Shown: positions 36,864 to 46,386, numbered from the stretch's first letter. The stretch is DNA of 64,000 bases from Marivivens aquimaris (GCF_015220045.1 NZ_JADBGB010000001.1:3031001-3095000), one strand, 5' to 3'. Numbers and translations are program-made. The notes: generated by a model from the sequence alone, not told the origin.

Positions 36864-37061
36864 TTACTTCCGAAGGTAAACGAGTGCTGCGATGATAGCG
36901 ACGGCCACGGCCTGCGCGTAAATGCGGTAGCGCATGATCTTGTTCGATTGCTTGCCGCGATTTTCGTCGCCGACTGCGAAGGTGCCGATACCCCACAGTA
37001 GAATGATCGCCACTACGCAGCAGGCGCCGATAACGAGCATATTGAATGGGTCGTTCAGCAT
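36864..37061 (-). CDS. HIG1-domain small membrane protein
   Basis: This 65-residue protein has two membrane helices (residues about 7-28 and 48-63) joined by a basic loop. The loop reads KIMRYRIYAQ, which fits the (Q/I)-x3-(R/H)-x-R-x3-Q pattern of HIG1 proteins. Mitochondrial relatives (Rcf1) associate with cytochrome oxidase and the bc1 complex, and a bacterial respiratory role is plausible. It lies 3 nt before the adenosyltransferase gene. Confidence 0.75.
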   Translation of the reverse strand: MLNDPFNMLVIGACCVVAIILLWGIGTFAVGDENRGKQSNKIMRYRIYAQAVAVAIIAALVYLRK

Positions 37062-37119
37062 GGAAACCTCCGTATGTCTTGACGGAGATGTATCACTCTA
37101 TTGCTGAATTGAAAGCGGC

Positions 37120-37941
37120 TTAGCCTTTTGCGATCAGCCGATCGAGCGTTCGTGTAGGCAGCAAACGCTTGAGTGTGCCCATCAAATAGGTGGGTGTCGT
37201 GACATAGTATCGCGGGGCGGGCTTGCCGCTATCGAGCGCCTTGATAATTTTGTCGGTCACCGCGGATGCGGGCAACTCGAACCGGTCAGGTCCGCTGCTT
37301 TCATAGAGGCGCTTGGTCAGGGTCTCATACTGCACAGCGCGGGCAGAGTTGCGCCAGTCGACGAAACGCTCAAACAGCGGGATCGAGTTTTCGCGGATTT
37401 TCGAGGTGATGGGGCCAGGTTCGATCAGTACGAAGTGGATGGGGGTATCGCGCATTTCGATGCGTAGGCAGTCCATCAGCCCTTCGAGCGCGAACTTCGA
37501 AGCGACATAGGCGCCGCGCCAGCGATAGGCGACAAGGCCGAGCACGGATGAGCACGTGATGATGTGGCCGTGCCCTTGGCGGCGCATGACCTTGATGACC
37601 TCGCGGGTCAGGTCATGGGTGCCAAAGACATTCGTGTTGAAGACTTCTTGCAGCGCTTCGCGAGGAAGGTCTTCTACAGCGCCAGGGCAAGCAAATGCGC
37701 CGTTATTGTAGAGGGCATCAAGCGTGCCGCCAGTCGCGGCCAGCACTTCGTCTAAAGCTGCGACAATGGACGCGTGGTCTGCGAGGTCGAGGACTGGGGC
37801 TTCAAAGCCCTCGGCCTTCAGGCGTTCTGCATCTTCGGCCTTGCGACACGATGCAAAGACACGCCAACCGGCCTTTCGCAAACCGTGAGCGGCGTCATAT
37901 CCAATGCCCGAAGAGCATCCCGTAATCAAAATGGAGCGCAT
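37120..37941 (-). CDS. SDR family oxidoreductase
   Basis: This protein of about 273 residues is a classical short-chain dehydrogenase. The cofactor motif is ITGCSSGIGYDAAHGL, the structural motif is LYNNGAF, and the active site is the Ser in TCSSVLG with Tyr/Lys in YVASK. The start at 37941 gives a 9-nt spacing to AAGGAG; the ATG two codons earlier is too close. The substrate is unknown; the C-terminal half resembles sterol/retinol-type SDRs but not decisively. Confidence 0.85.
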   Translation of the reverse strand: MRSILITGCSSGIGYDAAHGLRKAGWRVFASCRKAEDAERLKAEGFEAPVLDLADHASIVAALDEVLAATGGTLDALYNNGAFACPGAVEDLPREALQEVFNTNVFGTHDLTREVIKVMRRQGHGHIITCSSVLGLVAYRWRGAYVASKFALEGLMDCLRIEMRDTPIHFVLIEPGPITSKIRENSIPLFERFVDWRNSARAVQYETLTKRLYESSGPDRFELPASAVTDKIIKALDSGKPAPRYYVTTPTYLMGTLKRLLPTRTLDRLIAKG

Positions 37942-37978
37942 TTTCATGCGCTCCTTTTGACGACATCAGTCTGTAGGC

Positions 37979-38533
37979 TCAAGTGTTCTGGTCGGCCAGC
38001 AGGTTTTTCGCCATCCAGCCGGTTTCACCCGAAGAGATTACGCGAAGATTGGCCCAGCCGCTTTCAACAGCAATGACTTCAACTTCGGTGCCACGCGGCA
38101 GTGTGTCGATCACGCCAAAACGCGTACCCGGACCCTGGCGCATGTTCACCCAGCTTCCGTCAACAACGTAGGCGTCAACAGCGGGAGCTTCAGGCTCGAC
38201 AGGTGCGGCTTCGGTCGTGGTCAGAGCAGCTTGCTGAACGACAGCCTCTTGCTCGACCGGTTTCGCTTGGACTTTGGAAAGCGAGACCGAACGGGTCGAA
38301 ATAGTGGTTACCGGAGCGGTCGCCGCAGCGTGGGCGTCGGCCTGTGCGAGAATTTCCTCGCGGCTGGCGAAAATTCCACCCATGAGCGGGACGGACGCGC
38401 CGTCGATAGTGGATTGAGCAGAAGCGGTTTGGGCTTCGGCACGGGTCGCAGGAGTGAAGTCCGAACCACCCGAGAGTTCGTAGAAAGTGCCTCCAAGCAG
38501 GACGAGGCTTACAGCAACAATGGTGCGTTTCAT
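37979..38533 (-). CDS. Exported SH3-domain protein
   Basis: This 184-residue protein has an N-terminal signal or anchor segment (MKRTIVAVSLVLLGGTFYEL) and a long Ala/Thr/Glu-rich, low-complexity linker (residues about 30-120). It ends in a bacterial SH3 domain (YVVDGSWVNMRQGPGTRFGVIDTLPRGTEVEVI ... GWMAKNLL). Such domains usually bind cell wall peptides in the periplasm. The partner and role are unknown. Confidence 0.82.
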   Translation of the reverse strand: MKRTIVAVSLVLLGGTFYELSGGSDFTPATRAEAQTASAQSTIDGASVPLMGGIFASREEILAQADAHAAATAPVTTISTRSVSLSKVQAKPVEQEAVVQQAALTTTEAAPVEPEAPAVDAYVVDGSWVNMRQGPGTRFGVIDTLPRGTEVEVIAVESGWANLRVISSGETGWMAKNLLADQNT

Positions 38534-38770
38534 GGCTATCCCCTAGCCTAGTATATCAGTTGCTAGAACAAGCGATCGGGATGCTGAATCGTTCCCAAGA
38601 AAATTCGGATATATGAAATGCAAGTGCGTCCGATTGGCTCGGCGGGTTCGCGCTGCCAAGTGGGGAAGAGTGTCGCATCGCCCTTGAAAAATAGGGGTAT
38701 CGTTCTGTTCACGATTGAAATGACAGACGGATAGTGCATAGTATTCGAAAGTTTATTCGTGATCGGTTCG

Positions 38771-38953
38771 ATGGTCTATTTACTCGTTCTTCTTGTCGCT
38801 GGCGTGGTTCCGTTGTTCGTCGGTTTCGGTATCGATGACGTTCAGGATGCCGAGGCGGGCGCCGATTTTGTCGACGATAGCGGCGACGCGCTACTTTCTG
38901 GGGCAGACATGGATTTTACCGAGGACGAGGGGCTGTACGACGAAAGCCTCTGA
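38771..38953 (+). CDS. Small acidic membrane-anchored protein
   Basis: A frame of about 60 residues begins MVYLLVLLVAGVVPLFVGFG, one likely membrane helix, followed by about 40 residues rich in Asp and Glu (DDVQDAEAGADFVDDSGD). A GTG at 38759 would add four residues. It ends 6 nt before the glycosyltransferase-sulfotransferase gene, so the two may be cotranscribed. I recognise no family. Confidence 0.5.
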   Translation: MVYLLVLLVAGVVPLFVGFGIDDVQDAEAGADFVDDSGDALLSGADMDFTEDEGLYDESL

Positions 38954-38959
38954 TCAATC

Positions 38960-41071
38960 ATGAGCGCCGAAGAACCCGACTGCCCGATTTCCGTCATCAT
39001 ACCGTTTTATGACGAGACAGCCTTCTTGCCGGCTGCGGTCGAGAGTGTGATCGCGCAGGGAATCGATGGCATCGAGATCATCGTGGTGAACGACAATCCC
39101 GAGGTATTCGGCGAAGCGGCGTTCGAAGGTCTGCAAGCGACGGTAATCCATCACGAACAAAATCGCGGGCTGTCCGCCGCGCGTAACTCTGGCATCGCGG
39201 CCGCGCGGGGGCAGCACATCGCGTTTCTCGACGCTGACGATTACTACCTGAGCGGCGGGCTGAAAGCGCAGTGGGAATACGCCGTGGAAACCGGCGCAGA
39301 CATGACGCATGCGCAGACGTTGATGACTGCGGTTTGCAGTACGAAGACTGTCATCCTTCCCCGTGACCAGCGCCTGTTTCGAAAATCCGGCGTGCGAGGC
39401 GGTCTAAGCAAGAGCGAGCGATGCCAGTTTATCGTGTCGAGTTGGTCCAGCATCTATAGCGCGGATTTTCTGGCACGGCACGCGCTCCGGTTTGACGAAG
39501 AGCAACGCAAGTTCGAGGATCGGCTCTTCGTTCTGGACGCTGTTTGTAGCGCGGAGACGATTGCCTATCTCGGGCGTCCCACGCGGGTCTGGCGCAAGCG
39601 GGCAGGGTCTATCTCAACCAGTTCCACTGGTTTCGACGAGCATCATCTGCAACTCGGGCTGATCGAGAAATGCACCGCATTGGTGGCTGACCGCTCGGGG
39701 CATCACGGATTGCCTGAGCGGGTATATCAGCGCGAACTGTTCCAAGCGATCTCTCGGATCGTTTGGGATACACGCTTGCTGGAGATGCTGGCAAAGGGCG
39801 GTGCGGAGTACGATCCACTGCGGGAGCGGGTGCTCAAACTGGTCCGGTCGGAGAAGCTGAAACCGCGCACACTCAGTGACACGCTTGTCATGCGGATTAG
39901 CAGGATCGGAGAGCAAACGGCGCGTGGCTGCATCGAAGAGGGCGATTTCCTCCACATCGTGCGATATCTATGTGAGGGGAAATTCGACAAGGCGTACAGC
40001 GTGGTTGCGCAAGAGCCATCGCCGGTGCAGAAAACCTTGCCGAATTTGATCCTGCACCTTGGGCTACACAAGACTGGCACCACCAGCATTCAAAACTGGT
40101 GCTTGGCGCATAGAAATCAGTTGCTGGCGCGCGGTGTCCTTTTCCCGAAAGCCGGTCTGCCAACCGACTTCCAGCCTATCAGAGAGGGTGGCTTCCCGGG
40201 GCATCAAGGGCTGATGAAGCCCAATGCGGATGCTTGGGATAATTTGCGTCAGGAAATTGCTGAGAGCGGGTGCGAGACGGTGATCATCAGCTGTGAAAAC
40301 ATGCTGATGCCGCTGCGACCCGACCGCGACAAACAGATTGCGGCGCTGGGCGTACGGCTTCGGGAATTCGCGAGCATCCGCATCGTCGTGGGTGTCCGTC
40401 GCCCCGATGTCTGGCTTGATCGTTTCTATCGGGAGATCGTGTCGAACGGACATGGCGCGGGCGCTAGGTCGGTCGACGAATTTCTGTGTGAGTACCAAAA
40501 GCAACTGCTTGATCTGCCCGCTCTGCTCGCTCCTTTTGCGGCGCTGGGCGAGGTTGAGCTTGTCGATTATGCCGAGGGACCGGTCGCTAGATTTGCGCGG
40601 ATGTTTAAGATGGCTGAAGGCGTGACCGACCTTTCGTATCCGTCGCCCAGTGCCAATGCCAACGCTGGCGCTCGGCTTATCAATGCCAGTCTAACCGACA
40701 AGCAAAGACGGATAAGTGCGCTGCGGGAATACTTCCAGCTCATAGAGCCGGAGGCGACGGGCCCGAGCTTGCTTACTTACCAACAACGGCGCGAGGCGGT
40801 TGAACTCTTCCGGATGAAATCCGGCGACTGGGCGGCTGAGCGTGGATACATGCCAGACTACGACACCATGATTGCTGAAATCGAAGGCGAACAGGCATCT
40901 CCACCTCGTGACCTTCCGCAGCCGCAGCTCGAACTTGCGCTGCGCTGTATCCAGAGAGCCGAAATCAACCATCCGACCAAGCGGCCAAGGCCAAAGAGCG
41001 CACCGCCATCGGTGACCTTCATGCTCCAACCATGGGTCTGGCGCCTGATCCAATGGCTTCGCGGGCGCTAA
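38960..41071 (+). CDS. Glycosyltransferase family 2 domain fused to a sulfotransferase-like domain
   Basis: This 703-residue protein appears bifunctional. Residues about 8-230 are a GT-A glycosyltransferase (ISVIIPFYDETAFLPAAVESV, NRGLSAARNSGIAAARG, and the metal-binding FLDADDYYL). A helical linker follows. From residue about 362 the sequence LHLGLHKTGTTSIQNW is a PAPS-type phosphate-binding loop, and the rest resembles roseobacter sulfotransferase-like proteins. It could add and sulfate a sugar on a cell-surface glycan (inference). Its stop lies 42 nt before parC, which looks like an unrelated neighbour. Confidence 0.8.
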   Translation: MSAEEPDCPISVIIPFYDETAFLPAAVESVIAQGIDGIEIIVVNDNPEVFGEAAFEGLQATVIHHEQNRGLSAARNSGIAAARGQHIAFLDADDYYLSGGLKAQWEYAVETGADMTHAQTLMTAVCSTKTVILPRDQRLFRKSGVRGGLSKSERCQFIVSSWSSIYSADFLARHALRFDEEQRKFEDRLFVLDAVCSAETIAYLGRPTRVWRKRAGSISTSSTGFDEHHLQLGLIEKCTALVADRSGHHGLPERVYQRELFQAISRIVWDTRLLEMLAKGGAEYDPLRERVLKLVRSEKLKPRTLSDTLVMRISRIGEQTARGCIEEGDFLHIVRYLCEGKFDKAYSVVAQEPSPVQKTLPNLILHLGLHKTGTTSIQNWCLAHRNQLLARGVLFPKAGLPTDFQPIREGGFPGHQGLMKPNADAWDNLRQEIAESGCETVIISCENMLMPLRPDRDKQIAALGVRLREFASIRIVVGVRRPDVWLDRFYREIVSNGHGAGARSVDEFLCEYQKQLLDLPALLAPFAALGEVELVDYAEGPVARFARMFKMAEGVTDLSYPSPSANANAGARLINASLTDKQRRISALREYFQLIEPEATGPSLLTYQQRREAVELFRMKSGDWAAERGYMPDYDTMIAEIEGEQASPPRDLPQPQLELALRCIQRAEINHPTKRPRPKSAPPSVTFMLQPWVWRLIQWLRGR

Positions 41072-41113
41072 TTCACTCTGGAAACGGGGCGAGGCAGCGG
41101 CTAGACAACATCT

Positions 41114-43423
41114 ATGACCGAAAGCTCCGAAGACCCCCAAATCGGCACCCCCGATTATTCCGAACCGCTTCGCCGCGCGATTGGTGAGCGTTACCTCACC
41201 TATGCGCTTTCGACGATTATGCACCGTGCGCTGCCTGATGCGCGGGATGGTCTGAAGCCGGTTCACCGCCGCATCCTCTATGCGATGCGCGAACTGCGTC
41301 TGGCGTCGAACGGCGGTTTCCGTAAGTCGGCAAAGATCAGCGGTGACGTGATGGGTAACTATCACCCCCACGGCGACGCTGCGATCTACGACGCGATGGC
41401 CCGCTTGGCGCAGGACTTTGCCGTGCGCTATCCGCTGGTGGATGGTCAGGGCAACTTCGGCAATATCGACGGCGATAACCCTGCTGCGAGCCGATACACC
41501 GAAGCGCGTATGACGGCCCATGCCGAAGCGCTGCTCGAAGGTCTGAACGAGAACGCTGTCGACTACCGTCCGAACTACGATGGTACGCTGGAAGAGCCTG
41601 TCGTGCTCCCCGCTGCGTTCCCGAACCTACTGGCCAACGGTGCGTCGGGTATCGCGGTCGGTATGGCGACAAACATTCCGCCGCATAACCTGCACGAGCT
41701 GATCGAAGCTTGTCTGCACCTCATCAAGTCGCCCGACGCGCGCGACGAGACCCTGATGCAGTACGTGCCGGGGCCGGATTTTCCGACGGGCGGTATCATT
41801 GTTGAACCGCGCGAATCCATTGCCGAGACGTACCGCACGGGTCGCGGCTCGATCCGCCTGCGTGCTCGCTGGGAGATCGAAGACCTTGGCCGCGGTCAGT
41901 GGCAAGCTGTTGTCACCGAGATCCCGTATCAGGTCCAGAAATCCAAGCTGATCGAAAAGCTGGCCGAGGTCATCCAGACCAAGAAGGTCCCGCTGCTCGC
42001 CGACGTGCGGGACGAATCCGCCGACGACATCCGCATCGTGCTGGAACCGCGCGCCAAGACGGTCGAGCCCGAGATGCTAATGGGCATGCTGTTCAAGAAT
42101 TCGGACCTCGAGTTGCGGTTCAGCATGAACATGAACGTGCTGATCGACGGCGTGACGCCGAAGGTCTGCTCGATGAAGGAAGTGCTGCGCGCCTTCCTCG
42201 ACCACCGCCGCGAAGTGCTCTGCCGCCGCAGCCAGCACCGCATGGACAAGATCGACCACCGTCTGGAGGTGCTCGAAGGCCTGATCATCGCCTTCCTCAA
42301 CCTCGACCGCGTGATCGACATTATCCGCTACGACAACGATCCCAAAGCCGCGTTGATGGCCGAGGATTGGTCGATCAAGCGCAAGCGCGCCACCGACGAG
42401 ACGGACTATGTCTCGCCGCTGCCTTCGAAGGGTGAAGGCGAGCTGACCGAGGTTCAGGCCGAAGCGATTCTCAACATGCGTCTGCGCAGCTTGCGCCGCC
42501 TTGAAGAAATCGAACTGACCCGCGAGCGCGATGCGTTGCTTGAAGAGCGCGCTGGGCTGGTCGAACTGCTGGCCGACAACGGTAAGCAGTGGGCGAAGAT
42601 TGCCGAAGAACTCCGCGAGACCCGCAAGCAGTTCGGCCATAGCGCCGAGCGCGGGAAGCGCCTGACGACCTTCGCTGACGCTGCCGAGGTCGAAGAAGTC
42701 CCTATGGAAGCGATGATCGAGCGCGAGCCGATCACAGTGATCTGTTCCAAGATGGGCTGGATTCGCGCGATGAAAGGGCACGTCAGCCTCGACACCGAAT
42801 TCAAGTTCAAAGACGGCGACGAGGGCCGCTTCGCCTTTCACGCAGAGACGACGGACAAGATGATCGTCGTTGGCTCCAACGGACGATTCTACACTTTGCT
42901 TGGTGCGAACCTTCCGGGTGGCCGCGGCATGGGTGAGCCTCTGCGTCTGATGATCGACCTGCCGAACGACGTGGAAATCGTCGATATCCTCGTTCACCAG
43001 ACCGGCCGCAAACTGCTGGTGGCGTCCTCCGAAGGTGACGGTTTCATCGTTCCCGAAGCAGAGGTTATGGCGCAGACCCGTGCCGGTAAGCAGGTGCTCA
43101 ACGTCAAGGACGGCATCGTGACGCGCGTGGTGAAGCCGGTTGTGGGTGATACCGTCGCTGTCGTGGGCGAAAACCGCAAGGTATTGGTCTTCCCGATCGA
43201 AGAATTGCCCGAGATGACGCGCGGCAAAGGCGTACGTCTGCAAAAGTACAAGGACGGCGGCCTTTCGGACGCCACGACCTTCAACATTGCCGATGGCCTT
43301 TCGTGGTTCGATCCCGCCGGTCGCAAGCGCACGGAAACCGAGCTGGCCGAATGGTCCGGCAAGCGTGCGGGCACCGGACGGATGGCACCGCGCGGCTTCC
43401 CGCGTGACAACAAATTTAACTGA
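41114..43423 (+). CDS. parC: DNA topoisomerase IV subunit A
   Basis: This 769-residue protein is the cutting/religating subunit that decatenates chromosomes. The breakage domain has [33 protein letters not shown] and the active-site Tyr in [11 protein letters not shown]. The length and short beta-propeller C-terminus favour ParC over GyrA. In the quinolone-contact segment [12 protein letters not shown], Ala89 occupies the position of E. coli ParC Ser80. The other half, parE, is not in the window. Confidence 0.93.
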   Translation: MTESSEDPQIGTPDYSEPLRRAIGERYLTYALSTIMHRALPDARDGLKPVHRRILYAMRELRLASNGGFRKSAKISGDVMGNYHPHGDAAIYDAMARLAQDFAVRYPLVDGQGNFGNIDGDNPAASRYTEARMTAHAEALLEGLNENAVDYRPNYDGTLEEPVVLPAAFPNLLANGASGIAVGMATNIPPHNLHELIEACLHLIKSPDARDETLMQYVPGPDFPTGGIIVEPRESIAETYRTGRGSIRLRARWEIEDLGRGQWQAVVTEIPYQVQKSKLIEKLAEVIQTKKVPLLADVRDESADDIRIVLEPRAKTVEPEMLMGMLFKNSDLELRFSMNMNVLIDGVTPKVCSMKEVLRAFLDHRREVLCRRSQHRMDKIDHRLEVLEGLIIAFLNLDRVIDIIRYDNDPKAALMAEDWSIKRKRATDETDYVSPLPSKGEGELTEVQAEAILNMRLRSLRRLEEIELTRERDALLEERAGLVELLADNGKQWAKIAEELRETRKQFGHSAERGKRLTTFADAAEVEEVPMEAMIEREPITVICSKMGWIRAMKGHVSLDTEFKFKDGDEGRFAFHAETTDKMIVVGSNGRFYTLLGANLPGGRGMGEPLRLMIDLPNDVEIVDILVHQTGRKLLVASSEGDGFIVPEAEVMAQTRAGKQVLNVKDGIVTRVVKPVVGDTVAVVGENRKVLVFPIEELPEMTRGKGVRLQKYKDGGLSDATTFNIADGLSWFDPAGRKRTETELAEWSGKRAGTGRMAPRGFPRDNKFN

Positions 43424-43430
43424 TCCGGGG

Positions 43431-43446
43431 CCGGCGGAAACGCCGG
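43431..43446 (+). terminator. Stem-loop after parC
   Basis: CCGGCG and CGCCGG pair around GAAA, 7 nt past the parC stop, followed by a short TTCTC. It is a short but GC-rich candidate terminator. Confidence 0.45.
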
Positions 43447-43558
43447 TTCTCGCCCCATCGGGATGTCGTTTCGATGCAACATTCCGGCGGAGACGCGCTC
43501 GAATGCGGTTTTGATCCCGCGTTCGGTCCAAAGTCGTGCCGTTTTGACTAACTGACGC

Positions 43559-43587
43559 TTGATTTCCGCACGGTTTGCCAATACATC
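43559..43587 (+). promoter_or_regulatory. Candidate promoter for the first tuf gene
   Basis: TTGATT (43559) and TACATC (43582) are 17 nt apart, 60 nt before the tuf start. The -10 match is modest. The rest of the 223-nt gap shows no gene I can support. Confidence 0.3.
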
Positions 43588-43646
43588 GCCCGCGATGTTG
43601 AACCGGGCCTTGATGCGGCCCCCGAACTCGGAAGGCGCCTTCTCAA

Positions 43647-44822
43647 ATGGCTAAGGCAAAGTTTGAACGTTCCAAACCGCACGTTAACATTGGCACGATC
43701 GGCCACGTTGACCACGGCAAAACCACTCTGACGGCAGCGATCACCAAGTACTTTGGCGATTTCAAAGCGTACGACCAGATCGACGGCGCACCGGAAGAGA
43801 AGGCCCGCGGTATCACCATTTCGACCGCCCACGTCGAATACGAGACCGAAGCACGTCACTACGCACACGTCGACTGCCCGGGTCACGCTGACTACGTTAA
43901 GAACATGATCACCGGTGCTGCCCAGATGGACGGCGGTATCCTGGTTGTTAACGCAGCTGACGGCCCGATGCCGCAGACCCGCGAGCACATCCTTCTGGCT
44001 CGCCAGGTTGGCGTTCCGGCTCTCGTTGTGTTCATGAACAAGGTTGACCAGGTTGACGACGAGGAACTCCTCGAGCTCGTCGAAATGGAAATCCGTGAAC
44101 TGCTTTCGACCTACGACTTCCCGGGCGACGATATTCCGATCGTAGCAGGTTCGGCTCTGGCCGCTATGGAAGGCCGCGATCCGGAAATCGGCGAAGAGAA
44201 GATCAAGGCTCTGATGGCTGCTGTCGACGAGTACATCCCGACTCCGGCACGTGCTGTTGACCAGCCGTTCCTGATGCCGATCGAAGACGTGTTCTCGATC
44301 TCGGGGCGTGGTACCGTTGTGACCGGTCGTGTTGAGCGCGGTGTGATCAACGTTGGTGACGAAATCGAGATCGTGGGTATCCGCGACACCTCGAAGACCA
44401 CCTGTACCGGCGTTGAAATGTTCCGCAAGCTGCTGGATCGCGGTGAAGCCGGCGACAACATCGGCGCCCTGCTGCGCGGTGTTGACCGTGAAGGCGTTGA
44501 GCGTGGCCAGGTTCTGTGTAAGCCGGGTTCGGTCAAGCCGCACACCAAGTTCGAAGCCGAGGTCTACATTCTGACCAAGGAAGAAGGCGGCCGTCACACT
44601 CCGTTCTTCGCGAACTACCGTCCGCAGTTCTACTTCCGCACCACTGACGTCACCGGTACCTGCATCCTGCCGGAAGGCACCGAGATGGTCATGCCGGGCG
44701 ACAACCTGAAGCTTCAGGGCGAACTGATCGCTCCGATCGCTATGGAAGAAGGCCTGCGCTTCGCGATCCGCGAAGGTGGCCGCACCGTTGGTTCGGGCGT
44801 TGTCTCGAAAATCATCGAGTAA
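43647..44822 (+). CDS. tuf: Elongation factor Tu, copy 1
   Basis: This 391-residue GTPase delivers aminoacyl-tRNA to the ribosome. G motifs are intact: [36 protein letters not shown] and NKVDQVDD. It is identical at every base to copy 2 over the 870 nt visible in both. The upstream context differs completely: here the ATG follows a GAAGGCGCCTTC palindrome (43630-43641) with only a weak GGAAGG. A strong terminator follows, so it is probably monocistronic or tied weakly to upstream transcription. Confidence 0.98.
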   Translation: MAKAKFERSKPHVNIGTIGHVDHGKTTLTAAITKYFGDFKAYDQIDGAPEEKARGITISTAHVEYETEARHYAHVDCPGHADYVKNMITGAAQMDGGILVVNAADGPMPQTREHILLARQVGVPALVVFMNKVDQVDDEELLELVEMEIRELLSTYDFPGDDIPIVAGSALAAMEGRDPEIGEEKIKALMAAVDEYIPTPARAVDQPFLMPIEDVFSISGRGTVVTGRVERGVINVGDEIEIVGIRDTSKTTCTGVEMFRKLLDRGEAGDNIGALLRGVDREGVERGQVLCKPGSVKPHTKFEAEVYILTKEEGGRHTPFFANYRPQFYFRTTDVTGTCILPEGTEMVMPGDNLKLQGELIAPIAMEEGLRFAIREGGRTVGSGVVSKIIE

Positions 44823-44848
44823 TTCGGACCAAAATCCGGACTACACTA

Positions 44849-44874
44849 AGGGTCGCCGAAAGGCGGCCCTTTTT
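44849..44874 (+). terminator. Intrinsic terminator after tuf copy 1
   Basis: AGGG(T)CGCC and GGCG(G)CCCT pair around GAAA, followed by TTTTT. It is a strong terminator 27 nt past the stop. Confidence 0.88.
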
Positions 44875-44899
44875 CGTTGCAGTAATTGCATTTGACCTC

Positions 44900-44928
44900 T
44901 TGATCTCCCCTCGGTCCTGCCGTAATCA
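44900..44928 (+). promoter_or_regulatory. Promoter for tRNA-Trp
   Basis: TTGATC (44900) and TAATCA (44923) are 17 nt apart. The -10 box ends 12 nt before the mature tRNA 5' end, a normal tRNA promoter position. Confidence 0.5.
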
Positions 44929-44940
44929 CCGCGTCGGCGT

Positions 44941-45016
44941 AGGGGTATAGCTCAGTTGGTAGAGCGACGGTCTCCAAAACCGTAGGTCCCGGGTTCGAGC
45001 CCTGGTGCCCCTGCCA
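44941..45016 (+). tRNA. trnW: tRNA-Trp (anticodon CCA)
   Basis: The 76-nt cloverleaf has acceptor strands AGGGGTA and TGCCCCT, a D-arm with AGCTCAGTTGGTAGAGC, an anticodon loop CTCCAAA with CCA at 44974-44976, a T-arm with GGTTCGAGCC, and an encoded 3' CCA. Its place between tuf and secE is conserved in many proteobacteria. Confidence 0.97.
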
Positions 45017-45042
45017 GCCACCGCTACTAGACAGGTAGCCAG

Positions 45043-45915
45043 ATGAACCAGACCATCGAAATCACACTGCACCTTGGCGCTCACAAAACAGCATCCAGTC
45101 ATTTGCAGCGTTCGATACTGGATCACGAAGAAGCGCTCATCACTTTTGGCACCCGGGTTTACGGACCGCCGCATTTCCGCAACCGCGGTCGGTCTATCCC
45201 GACCCTGTTCGGGTTGCGTCCTTGGGGGAATCGCAAGCTCACCCGCCGCGAGCCGGAGGACCAGTTGCGCTTCATGGCCAAGGGTGATCCGCGCGTTTTC
45301 CTGACCGAGGAGAACTTCCTCGGACCGCTGCTGAATGCCGAAGGTGGCTTGTCGCTGCCGCTCTACAGTGAAGCCGCACTGCGTATTCAGGCACTAGCTG
45401 ACGCGGTGCCGGGCGCCAAGCTGCGCGTCGCGCTCGCAATCCGCGAGCCGCACAGCTTTCTCGGATCGGCATATTCGCAAGCGCTCTTCGCTGGCCGCAT
45501 CACAGAGCCCGCCGAATTCATTGCCGCGAACGCTCCCGCCGATGTCGATTGGCTGCGGCTTTGTCGAGAGATCGCGGGTGTTGCTGGCTTAGATGAGTTG
45601 ATCGTCTGGCGCTACGAGGACTACGGCCAGCTCTTCCCGACAATCGTCGACGACATGCTGGGGCAGGGCGCGCGGAATATCGTACAGGCGCACCCCAAGG
45701 CGCTCCACACCGGCCTGTCGCGTGACGCGCACCAGCAGGTGATGGAGCTTGCGGGCAACGACATTGAAAATCTGGCGATGACAGCGCGCCATGAACTGCC
45801 GATTGGGCCCGACAATCCGCCGTTCAGACTCTTCGAGCAGCCCGACACCAGCGCTTACCAACGGCAGATAGAGGCGATCCGCGCGTTGCCGAATGTTCGC
45901 TTTCTGGAGCCCTGA
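45043..45915 (+). CDS. Sulfotransferase-like protein
   Basis: This 290-residue protein starts with LHLGAHKTASSHLQRS, a loop of the same HLGxHKT type as in the glycosyltransferase-sulfotransferase fusion at 38960. It lacks the TGTTS form of the phosphate loop, so PAPS binding is less certain. Later segments (VFLTEENFLGPL, LRVALAIREPHSFLGSAYSQALFAG, RYEDYGQLFP) follow the pattern of roseobacter sulfotransferase-like proteins. It interrupts the usual tRNA-Trp-secE junction, 26 nt after the tRNA and about 80 nt before secE. A role in surface glycan modification is inference. Confidence 0.72.
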   Translation: MNQTIEITLHLGAHKTASSHLQRSILDHEEALITFGTRVYGPPHFRNRGRSIPTLFGLRPWGNRKLTRREPEDQLRFMAKGDPRVFLTEENFLGPLLNAEGGLSLPLYSEAALRIQALADAVPGAKLRVALAIREPHSFLGSAYSQALFAGRITEPAEFIAANAPADVDWLRLCREIAGVAGLDELIVWRYEDYGQLFPTIVDDMLGQGARNIVQAHPKALHTGLSRDAHQQVMELAGNDIENLAMTARHELPIGPDNPPFRLFEQPDTSAYQRQIEAIRALPNVRFLEP

Positions 45916-45995
45916 TACAGCGACTTTGCCGCGAAGGCTTGAAAACAGGGGCGGAGTTGCGTAAGTCCCGCCCGATCAGACAGAGGACTCACCTA

Positions 45996-46190
45996 ATGGC
46001 CCGGACCAATCCGATTCAGTTTATCCAGCAAACCCGTGCTGAAATTGCCAAGGTTGTCTGGCCGTCGCGCCGCGAAGTCGTCATGACCACCGCTATGGTG
46101 CTGTTCATGGTCATTCTGCTGGCAGTGTTCTTCTCGCTGACCGATCTGATCATCCGCTTCGGTCTCTACGATCTGATTCTGAAGCAGTAA
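45996..46190 (+). CDS. secE: Preprotein translocase subunit SecE
   Basis: This 64-residue short-form SecE has the amphipathic cytoplasmic helix with TRAEIAKVVWPSRREVVMTT and one membrane helix (VLFMVILLAVFFSLTDLIIRF). It clamps SecY in the translocon. The ATG at 45996 gives the canonical MARTNPIQFIQQTR start; the longer open frame has no homology. It leads into nusG and the ribosomal protein genes. Confidence 0.96.
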   Translation: MARTNPIQFIQQTRAEIAKVVWPSRREVVMTTAMVLFMVILLAVFFSLTDLIIRFGLYDLILKQ

Positions 46191-46386
46191 GCCCTTTAAG
46201 GGAAACAGGCTTTCACCCCTTGCCAGCAGTGGCATAGGGCGGTATGAGCCGAAAACTCCGGAAGGGCGTGCGGCGAATCGCGTTGCGCGCCGATTTTCTA
46301 TTTTCCGGGAACTTGCGGATAAGCCGCTAAAGAAATTGGAATAAATGCCCTTGTGCGGGGCTGTTTACGGCGAGGTGTCGGAGAAG

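Noticed and set aside
42994..43581. Minus-strand frame beginning MANRAEIKRQLVKTARLW that spans the parC-tuf gap and the parC 3' end.
   Set aside because: The N-terminal stretch looks protein-like, but I recognise no family, and two thirds lies antisense to parC. A gene remnant in the gap is possible but unsupported.
46193..46203. CCCTTTAAGGG palindrome just after secE.
   Set aside because: It has no loop or T-tract and is too short to be a terminator or operator on its own.
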